Source: Valencia hispanica (Eukaryota > Chordata > Actinopteri > Cyprinodontiformes > Valenciidae). Taken from it: a DNA stretch of 64,000 nt. The notes under the pieces are model-generated. The model did not search any database. It was given only the letters and a program-made list of their open reading frames with translations, and was not told the DNA's origin. The stretch covers positions 10,263,071-10,327,070 of the forward strand of contig OY747716.1 in NCBI GenBank assembly GCA_963556495.2. The letters are read 5' to 3'. This document shows, piece after piece, positions 11,375 through 20,148 of the stretch; the stretch's first letter is position 1, and each line of letters opens with the position of its first letter. A program made the translations under genes and the position numbers.

Positions 11375-12372
11375 CTGTCAAACATCAATTTAGAGTTTTT
11401 GTTTTTGTTTTAAATCAATAAATATTAACATTGTTTTTGTACTTGTGTCAGTGTGTCAGAATAGCGAGGGAATTATGTATGTTTTATTACCTTCATCAAA
11501 GTCAAAAGTATACATACACTACGTTTTTTGTCTTTAAACAAAAAGAAAACTCCAGATAATTCCATTCTGAGCTTAAGAAGCTTTGGTAGGTTAAATTGAG
11601 CCCATCTGAGTAAATTGTTGGCACCCCAGTGGATGTATATAAAGGCACCCCACCCAAACATAGAGCCTTTTTCTTTGATGTCATTGGAAAATCCAAATAA
11701 ATCAACCAAGACATCAGGAGAAGAATTGTGGACCTCCACAAGTGTGCCTCATACTTAGGTGGAATTACCAGATGCCTGAAGGTCCCACGTTCATCCTTCC
11801 AGACAATTATATGCCAGTATTAAAAAAAACAGTAATGTACAACCATCATACCGCTTGGAAGGAGATGGATCCTGAGTCCCAGAAAGAAGGGTTGGTTTTT
11901 TTTGGTGCAAAATGTGCGAATCAACCCCAGGGCAACAGTGAAGGACCTTGTAAAGATGCTGGCTGAAAGTGTCAGTGTCACTATCCACAGTTAAACCAGT
12001 CCTGTACCACCATGAGCTGAAACACACCACTGGCCATTATCACAGTTTATAACTCCACATGGAGACAAAAATATTTATTTCTGGAGACGTGACCTGTGGT
12101 CTGATGAAGCAAAATTGGAATGGTTCATCCATAATGACAAACGGTTTATTTGGAGGAAAAAGGGGGGGACAATCTCACCTGTTAAACAGTTTCAGGGGAA
12201 TTCTACCAGATTCTAAAGAGGTGTATGTATACTTATGACTTTGATAAAAGAAATTTAACAAATATATAACAATTCTCTCTTTTAATTTATTCTGACATTT
12301 TACAAATACAAAACATATGTTAATATTTATTGATCTAAAACAAAAGGTTTACTCCGATTTCATGTTTGACAG
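11375..12372 (+). mobile_element. Tc1-like element with ~150-bp inverted repeats
   Basis: The ends are CTGTCAAACAT and ATGTTTGACAG with a TA on each side (11,373-11,374 and 12,373-12,374), as Tc1/mariner insertion demands. The inverted repeats are about 150 bp and imperfect, including ATCAATAAATATTAACAT and CAAAGTCANAAGTATACATACAC. The 998-bp length is short for the family (usually about 1.5 kb). The transposase region keeps only its N-terminal half, ending in a GGAGGAAAAAGGGGG stretch, then jumps to the right repeat. Non-autonomous. Confidence 0.85.
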
Positions 12373-12374
12373 TA

Positions 12375-12963
12375 AAAAAAATTTTTTTTTTTTTTTTTCG
12401 GAAGTCGCTCTTGCAGCAAAACTGCCTCACAGCATGATGCTGCCACTCTCACACTTCACAGTTGGGATGGTGTTCTGAAGCTTTAAACCTTCCCCCTTTT
12501 TCCTCTAAATATATAGTTTATATTTATGCCAAACGGTTCCAGTTTTGTGTTGTCAGGCCACAGCACATCTCTCCAGAAATGATTATTTTTGTCTTAAAGT
12601 GTAGTTGCAAACTATAGTTTGGCTTTTCTACACTTATGGAGGTCCACAATTTCTTTCCTGATGTCTTGGTTGATTTCTTTAGATTTTTCCATGACGTCAA
12701 AGAAAGAGGCTCTGTGTTTGTGGACTGCCTTTATATGCATCTACAGGTGTGCCAACACTTCTTAAGCTCAGAATAGAATCATTGGGAGTTTTCTTTTTGT
12801 TTAGACACAGTTAGTGTAACAATTAGACACAGCTTAGTGTATGTATACTTCTAAATTTGAAAGTAATAAAAAAAATGCATAATTATCTCTTTATTCTTAC
12901 ATTTCACAAATACAATTTTTTTTATATAAAATGTAAAAAAAACACTGATTGGATGTTTGACAG
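12375..12963 (-). mobile_element. Second Tc1-like element, opposite orientation, one end missing
   Basis: The right end is ATGTTTGACAG followed by TA (12,964-12,965) and repeats the terminal sequence of the neighbour. On the minus strand it shows the transposase start region (AACCAAGACATCAGGAAAG, GTGGACCTCCAT) and the later GTGGCAGCATCATGCTGTG region. The part between is deleted, and the left terminal repeat is replaced by an A/T run. Confidence 0.75.
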
Positions 12964-12965
12964 TA

Positions 12966-13211
12966 AAGGGAAAAATATTTTAATTATTTTTTTGAAGTGC
13001 ATGTAAATATTTAGTTTAAACTTCAAGTGTGACAAACAGCACAAAAAAAAAAACTAACAAAAAACATGAATAATCAGTAATGGGGCAAAACTGTAGAATC
13101 AATGAACAGCTATACAGCGTCTACAGCCTGAGGGTCCTCCAATTGGGGGAGATTTAACGGTGCGTAAATACAGCATCCATGTTGGTGAGGACAAATCCCA
13201 GTTTTGTCAAT

Positions 13212-13275
<64 letters not shown>

Positions 13276-13694
13276 AAATGTATAGAAAAAATGATGTTTA
13301 AAAATGATATGTTTTGAATCCATTTAGTCATATAATAATTAAAAGTATTCTACATGAGAAAAGTCAAAGGGCACAGTGTGGCACAGTAACCTCGCCTGAA
13401 GTTTCTGTATAAAACATACATAATATTGATATTTTTCAGTATATTAGAATCAATCTTTGTACAGATAATGTTAAGACTATGAATTTATTGAAGTTTGAGG
13501 ATGCAGCTGCAATTTTCCAAAAGAGATGTTCATCATAAAAGTAAAAAATTTTTCCAGGCGGACAAAAAAGACAACAGTTTTTAACATTTGCCATATTCAT
13601 TTACACTTCAGCAATAAACAGAGATTTACACATTTACACATGATTCTCCAAATTCAATTTTAGTCTTGGCTTTCTTGTCATTACCCCAAAAGAT
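12966..13694. other. AT-rich spacer with (TA)n
   Basis: No coding or transposon signal other than the dinucleotide repeat. Confidence 0.45.
13214..13273. repeat. (TA)30 microsatellite
   Basis: Sixty bases of uninterrupted TA repeat. Confidence 0.97.
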
Positions 13695-13830
13695 AGATCC
13701 ATCCATCCATTATCTATACCCGTCTATCCTATGCAGGGTTGCGGGGGGGCTGGTTGCTTATCTCCAGCATTGTTTGGGTGAGAGGCAGGGTACACCCTGG
13801 ACAGGTCGCCGGTACATCGCAGATAGAGGT
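13695..13830 (-). mobile_element. RTE/Rex3-type LINE 3' end
   Basis: On the minus strand the sequence reads CCGGCGACCTGTCCAGGGTG, ACCCTGCCTCTCACCC, GCCCCCCCGCAACCC and ends in repeated GGAT units. This is the common 3' end of teleost RTE elements. Confidence 0.7.
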
Positions 13831-13854
13831 AAATAAAATTGCAGTCTTGTATTA

Positions 13855-14286
13855 TGGCTATATTATTTAACAAGGATGAGAAAGGATTCCTTCTTAGTTC
13901 AAGAGCTTTAATTCGGCTTGTTGATCAACAAGGAGTTCAGCACATTCAGCATGGCAGTAACTGACCTGCACCCCCATCCTAACATCTTACTATATAGAAA
14001 TGAACAAAACTAAGACTCCTCCTTCATAGACAGGGTGTCTGTCTTCAGTAAGATAGAATAACTTTTAACCTCGTTAGTAAGACGCCACTCAGACGCTCTG
14101 GGTCAGAGTGCAGATAATGGAGTGGTTCCGACGTCCTTCAGTCAGCATGCAGACATCTAACAATATTGGTGACCCACGACACAGAAAGTATCCTTGAGCT
14201 CTCACATGTTGGTTCAACATAACAATACATATCTCAGTTAACAAAGAGCCTTAACCTTTAACATAATTAATATACTTTCTGCCACA
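13855..14286 (-). repeat. 3' LTR of the retrovirus
   Basis: On the minus strand it starts TGTGGCAG and ends CCA. It has a TATATAG box (13,991-13,997) and an ATTAAA polyadenylation signal (13,907-13,912), giving a short U5. It differs from the 5' LTR by about eight substitutions counted by eye, plus a 41-bp inverted block at 14,090-14,130. Confidence 0.92.
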
Positions 14287-14304
14287 TCATTTCCCTCATT
14301 TTAT
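14287..14304 (-). promoter_or_regulatory. Polypurine tract
   Basis: Directly upstream of U3 on the minus strand is AATGAGGGAAATGA, a mostly purine run in the place where plus-strand DNA synthesis is primed in retroviruses. Confidence 0.6.
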
Positions 14305-15228
14305 TACTTCTTTCAGTAATAACCTAATCTACACCTCTCCTAACGACAACAGTGAAATGCTAGTCCTAGGGGTGAGCAGGCAGGTACCATACACCGTCAA
14401 TTCAATCAGATGAAATCAGTCATTACATGTTTACAATATAATCAGCTCTTGAACTATACAAAATAATACACATCTTTTCAGATGACATTATTGGAGACGA
14501 TGTGCACCAGGATGAAAAACCCCACCAGGGTCTTCTTTGCCAGCCTCCAACCATTGTTTGTATTTACATGTTTCTCTCTGAGTGGGGAAACATCCTGGCA
14601 GCCCCTATGCACCTTTAGGTGGCCAGTCCACATGACTCATCATCTGTCAGGATGCTCTAAGAATAAACAAGAGAAAGAAAAATTATGTAGTATCAACCAG
14701 GTACACTATGGACACATCATAACATACAGTACATATTGAAACGTGTACTCTTCCCTCATTAAGGCAGCGTCCATAGGGTCCAACCCCGAAGTCCTGATCA
14801 CTCTCGATCTCAATCTCAGCTTCCCCGTCCCTTAAGAGGGGTTAGAACATTGATTAGTAAAACACAAATTAGTAATCAATAAAATCTGATTATAGTTATA
14901 TGATTGAGTGAATTTCACTGATTGGTTTTCAAAGGAATCACAAAAGAATCACTTTTTTAATTAGCAAACTTCATGCAGAATGAATGAAGATGAAATAACA
15001 TGAGACGTAGTGGTTAATAATACAAAGTAGAATTAAAATGAAAGCATTAAATGAAAATAGGAAACAAACTCTTAGTTCCCTTCTACCTGAACCTGGGATG
15101 AGAGGTCATGGATTAGCCAGACTCACATGGTGGAATTACAAGATTTCAGTAACAGTAACAGAAAGAACATTAGAAAACCAAATTCACAACATGATTCAAT
15201 GGTAATCATCACCCGTCTGTAAAACCGA
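14305..15228 (-). other. Retroviral 3' region between env and LTR
   Basis: About 920 bp without a recognisable gene on the minus strand. A plus-strand open stretch at 14,482-14,739 has no known domain and is on the wrong strand. The length exceeds that of simple gammaretroviruses, which have almost no gap here. Confidence 0.5.
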
Positions 15229-16865
15229 TTACTCATAAAACTCCAGTTCGTCCTGCTCCATGTCAAATTCCTCTCCATCCCCTTCTCGCATTCTGGACTC
15301 CGCTTTAGGCCACCGGACACCTTGCAGATCAGCCACAGACCCTGTGAGCATCTGATGTGTAACTGCCCTTTCAATCACTCTAGTTATCAGTCCCCGGATG
15401 CAAGGAATGATGCAGCATCCGCATAAGATCAAAACTGTTACTGCAGAAACAAGAGCTCCCACAACAGAGACTACTACATTCTTCCATCGTCCCATAAAAG
15501 AATCTAACCAACCCTCTAGAGTGGTATCTACCCCTGAATGGTCAGCCATTCCCTCCTTTAAGACCCTCAAGTCTTCTAAAGCCTTAGTCACCGAACCATC
15601 AGAGGCTGTGTTGTTAGGTATGTACGTGCAACATCTTTCTCGAAAGAGGGAACACACCCCTCTGCGCTCTGCGAGAATCATATCGAGAGCTATCCTATTC
15701 TGCCATGAGACGAGCGAAGTGGCGTGTAACTGTTCAGCTAAACCACTAAGAGCATCGTGTGAGTAATTGATAAATCTCTGCTGATTGTAAAACAGGTAGT
15801 TATCCAGTCAACATTTTTGTTAAAAGTAGGCCACAAGAAAATTGATTCTAATCCTGCCAGAACCTGATTTCTTGCCTTAAATTCATCTGGAACTCCACGT
15901 GGCACACCTATAGCATTGATGTAAACGTGGTTATCAAAGCTGCCCGGTACAGGTGCCCCTCTCCTGGTCACATGATGTCGGGGAGTCCCCTGTTTCTCAA
16001 AAGGATCATTTGCAATAGAAACATCCAGAACCATCATTACATGAGCACACATCCCTGACCATCCTGTGGGGAGTTTAGATCTTAACTGTCCATCCCCACA
16101 CACCCAAAAAACATAAGGAGCTGGCTGTTCCAGCTCCATTATCCACTTACGCAGGTTTAGGTTAGTCAAACAGGTCCAATAATCTGAAGTACTATCATCC
16201 TGAAGCTTGTTAGATTTCCAACACTCAGAAACAAAATCCCCCTTATCATTAAGGTGAAACACTTTAGAGCATTTCCCTTGAAACCGACCCATCTTTACCT
16301 GTGGTCCTGCCCTGGTAACATTAAAACACACATAAGCTGCCCCTGGTGCTGGCTTTAGAAGGTGGATTATTTCTGGAGCTTCAATTGGTTTAGCCAGGCC
16401 ACATGGTTTTGCCCAGCCTCTATTTAGGCCTGCTGTCACGGCAAAAATACAGTGTGAGGAACACACGCTACAATTCCTACCCTCAAGTGAGAAATTAACT
16501 CTGGGAAGCTCCATGGACCCCTGCTGTGATACTTTGCTGCCTGGTGTCTCACAGAAACTCACACATTCATCTAGGTGCTCTTCAAATGGAATTTGTACAT
16601 AAAACTGAGGAATAGCAGTTCCCATGCAAACAACACATGACTTACTGGTCACTGTTCTGGCAGAGTAGTTTGCGAACTGGTACCACAGATTCTTTTGTAC
16701 CCATCCTTGACGGAGGATGTTAGTTGTAATGGACCGTGGCTGAGCCGTGGCTGAGGTGTCCGCCTGTTTTCCCCACAGAGTCCAGAAAGCGCCCCCTACA
16801 ACAACACAGAACACAAACAGCTTTAAAATCATCATTTTTGCAACTCTAGAGCCCCAGAGTAACAT
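15229..16865 (-). pseudogene. Retroviral env (SU and TM), one frameshift
   Basis: Envelope glycoprotein, which in an intact virus mediates receptor binding and membrane fusion. The first frame (from 16,865) has a hydrophobic signal segment at about residues 11-30, a CVVC (CXXC) motif at residues 77-80, N-glycosylation sites (NYS, NFS, NCS, NVT), and a weakly basic RHHVTRR stretch near residue 300 where SU/TM cleavage would be expected. Around 15,790 the frame shifts at a short T run, near residue 360. The second frame continues with the TM part: a CX6CC motif (at about 15,640), then a membrane span rich in V/L/I and Cys, and a ~50-residue tail. The CX6CC with CXXC marks the gamma type, in which SU and TM are disulphide-linked. 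Confidence 0.9.
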
Positions 16866-16951
16866 TGATTTTTCTCCTCTTCTATTTTATTATCTCCTTC
16901 CTTCTTCAAAGTGATTGGATTGTTTCTAACCCACCGTCTTTTGTTCTCCAC

Positions 16952-18530
16952 TCAAGCAAAGGTGGGTTTGTCCAGAATTGTGGTAGTCAGTTTCTTACAG
17001 TGGCTGGCATGCACCCAAGTAGCCCTTTCTGCAACCTTCACAGCCGTGTAGGTTACTAGCAGAACTTGGAGTTGTCCTTGCCAGCGTTTAGACCTCCAGT
17101 GTTTACGCCTGAATTCTTTGATGAGAACCCAGTCTCCTGGTTGGATGGGATGTAGTGGTCCTGCTGCTGCCTTGGGAAGCGCGCCCTTCACCGTCTGGTG
17201 GACCTGTGAAAATGTCTTAGAGAGGTTTTGACAGTAAGAAATCATTGCGTCGTCACACAGGCCTGTGGAGAAAAAAGGTTTAGTCGGAGCGTTCAGTCCC
17301 ATCGCAGGCGGCCTAGCAAACAGGATCTCAAAAGGGCTCAGGTTATTTTTCGCACGTTTTCTCATTCTCATATACATCAAGACAATCGGCAGCGCTTTGG
17401 GCCAGGCAAGACCTGTTTCTCCACAACATTTTGTCAATTTCAATTTGATGGACCCATTCTCCCTCTCGACTCCTCCCCCGGACTGTGGGTGGTAAGCACA
17501 GTGAGTGCTAATGTTGATCCCTAAAAATTCACCCACCTCTGAAATGACTTTGTTCACAAAGTGTGGACCGTTATCACTGCTGATCTTCTCGGGGATCCCG
17601 AATTGGGGGACCACCTCGGTTAACAATTCCTTGACCACAGCTCCACTGTTTGAGTGTTTTGCTGCAAAAGCCTCAGTCCATTTTGAGAACATGTCGACTA
17701 TTACGAGGCAATATTTTTTACCTTCAGCAGGAGTCAGCTGTATGAAATCCATCATCAAATCCTGAAACGGTCTGTCAGGGGGGGGATGGGCTGCCGGATG
17801 AGTGGTCACCGGCCGCCCTGGATTGTTTGCAGCACACACCATGCACGAGCGACAAAACTTTTCTGCAAAAGAGGTGAATCCCTTTGTGAACCAGTGTGTA
17901 GCAACCAGGTCAAACATTCCACCTTTTGACACATGATCCAACCCATGGCTCAGTTTAGCAAAAAATGGAAAGAAATGTTTTGGAAGACATGGCTTGTGAT
18001 CGGTGGAATACCACCCCCCCTTTAATTTAATACATCCTGCCTTCTTCCAGGCGGATGCCTCAGAGGGGGTCGTGAAGCTCTGAACAGCAGTCAGATCTCC
18101 CAGATCCGGGTCGGCCCCCCGCTGCTCCATGGCTACACAGGCAGTGTTCAGGGGCTGCTGAGCTGCAGCCTTTGCGGCTGCGTCCGCTCTCTTGTTTCCT
18201 AAAGAAATAGGGTCTTGGGAGGAGGAGTGAGCTTCACACTTTATTACTGCTATTCTAGATGGCAATAAAATTGCATCCAGGAGAGCAGCAATCTGAGATG
18301 AATTCAAAATGGGCTTACCGTCTGATTTGAGAAATTTTCTGTGTTTCCACAAAGCTCCATAGTCGTGCACGACCCCAAACGCATACCTAATGTCGCAGTA
18401 GATGTTAACAGCCTTGTTTTCAGCAAGCACACATGCCTCGGTCAACGTGGTCAACTCAGCAGTTTGAGCTGAGTAATGTGATGGCAGCAGACCTGCAGAA
18501 AGAACAGAGTGGTCAGAACACACAGCATAC
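16952..18530 (-). pseudogene. pol: RNase H C-terminal part and complete integrase
   Basis: A 527-codon open frame. Residues about 2-125 are the end of RNase H, with Glu27 (AQTAEL), Asp48 (CDIRYA) and Asp118 (NKRADAA); the first catalytic Asp lies in the deleted part. The integrase follows. Its zinc site has His197, His201, Cys228 and Cys231, and its DDE triad is Asp263 (MMDF), Asp321 (SSDNGPHF) and Glu357 (GGGVEREN) with the canonical 35-residue spacing. The C-terminal part has PGDWVLIKEF and WVHASHCK, the gammaretrovirus-like GPY/F region. Integrase would join viral DNA to host DNA. Catalytic residues look intact, but the parent polyprotein is broken upstream. Confidence 0.92.
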
Positions 18531-19023
18531 CCCACACGAAGGTATACAGTCGACCTTTAAACTCAAAAGCAAACCGAAATTGACTGTCCGGATCAACAGG
18601 AACACTGAAAAAAGCATTACTGAGGTCCACAACGGAAAAATGAGATGCTGACACTGGGATCTGAGATAAGATGGTATAAGGGTTTGGCGAAATCGGTGCT
18701 CTGGCCGTGACACAACAATTGACCCGGGTCAAGTCTAACACGAATCGCCACTCTTCCCCTGTTTCTCTAACCTTCTGGACCGGGAAAAGTGGACTGCGAA
18801 CCGGAGATTCCGCACATTTAACAACAACCCCTGATTTTAAAAAGGATTCAAACACTGGTGTGATTCCACACACAGCTTCTGGTTTCAATGGATATTGACG
18901 CTGCACTGGACGGAAGGAAGATTTTGGAGTTATTTTCACAGGTGCACATCCCTTTATTAACCCCACATCATATGAATTTTTTGCCCAAAGATCTGATGGA
19001 ACCTGTTGAAGGGGGATGGGCAT
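18528..19023 (-). pseudogene. pol: N-terminal part of reverse transcriptase
   Basis: Shows the fingers and palm start of a retroviral RT: SPLFPVQKV, WRFVLDLTRVN, and motif A (VVDLSNAFFSVPV) with catalytic Asp133. The frame reaches LYTFVW and then meets RNase H sequence directly. The segment that carries the YXDD catalytic loop, thumb and connection is absent. A frameshift also separates this from the protease frame near 19,030-19,090. Confidence 0.92.
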
Positions 19024-19091
19024 TTCTGACTGGTTTGCTGCAGCTTCCTCATGGAGGAAAGACTAAATCAATCTCTCATCTTAGTCCTCAA

Positions 19092-20145
19092 TTAAGTGGA
19101 CTGTTCTGGTGGCGTGCACGTAAATGGGCGCTTAAAAATATGAGCTAATTTAGAATAAAGGATTGAGGCGTCCTTCTGTGTTTGGATCCAATCTGTTACA
19201 CACTGAGCTCTGTGTATTAATGATCCCAAATCTTTCCACTCTCCACCAGCCGGCTTTGAGAGGGAAATGTGCGGAACATACTCATAAGATCTGTACAACG
19301 TTTTCTGCTCAGGTGTGAGGCACACAGCCAGCGCTGCTGAGTGTGTGTCCCAGACCATCAAAGTCACAGACAGGTTTTCTGCTGACTCACGGAACCATGC
19401 TTTCTCATAGTCATCATCTGAACCTGTAGAAATGTGTGATGTGCAATGCAAATTTTCCTCTTTCATAAAAACTGATAAAGGACTCACCGAATCCTTTGCA
19501 GATTTGAGGAGGGATTTTGAGAGGGTACCTGCTGGCAGTTTACATTGATATGCATACTTCAGATCGTGAGGGCTGTACTTAACTGCCGTCAGGACTGCTG
19601 TCTCTCGAACAGGTACAATTTGGATGCCTTCTGATGAGGAGATGAGAGAAATATTAAGTTTGCACATCAAATCTCTTCCTAACAAGTTTACTGGACATTG
19701 TCGAGAAACTAGAAAACTGTGTTTGAACGCAGGCCCTTCTTCCAACTGGCAGCGAAGAGGACTGGAAAACAGCTCTCTCACCACCTGGCCCGATGCAGAC
19801 AGAGAAAAAACATGGTTATTGCTCATCTTCGGCATTGTTTTTAATGCAGTGCGTGGCCCCGGAATCTACCATAAAACAACAGCTCAAGTTTGTCTCTGAG
19901 ACATTCAGAGTTAGCATCGGCATAACTTTGTAAGCATCAGATGTAAATTGGGCGTATGTACCCATTGGTGCTGATTGTTGTCTTTCTAAATGAGTTATAG
20001 CATCTGTGAGCAGTGTGTGTGGGTTAGTGTACAAAGCATTTTCTTCATTGCAGTTTGTGTGTGTAAGACTTGAGTTTTCACTTCCCTGTTTTTGTGCATC
20101 GGAGAATCCTCCTTCTTTTCCCCGACTGGAAGTCCGCCCCTCCAG
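19092..20145 (-). pseudogene. Retroviral protease and pol linker, one frameshift
   Basis: The aspartic protease carries its active-site DSGAT with Asp at 19,864-19,866, and after a frameshift close to 19,835 the flank LLGRDLM, which matches the conserved C-terminal retropepsin motif. An active enzyme is a dimer that cuts the Gag-Pol precursor. The rest (to 19,092) is the linker before RT and has no clear domain. The frame is open from the UGA at 20,146 down to 19,816, so no separate start is needed: expression would be by stop-codon readthrough. Confidence 0.88.
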
Positions 20146-20148
20146 TCA
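20146..20148 (-). promoter_or_regulatory. gag UGA stop in frame with protease (readthrough site)
   Basis: The zinc-knuckle frame ends in UGA followed directly by CUG, and the same frame continues open into the protease. Gammaretroviruses use in-frame stop suppression between gag and pol, so this is a candidate readthrough signal. No pseudoknot was worked out. Confidence 0.6.

Noticed and set aside
14482..14739. Accessory gene on the plus strand of the provirus
   Set aside because: Wrong strand for the provirus and no recognised domain.
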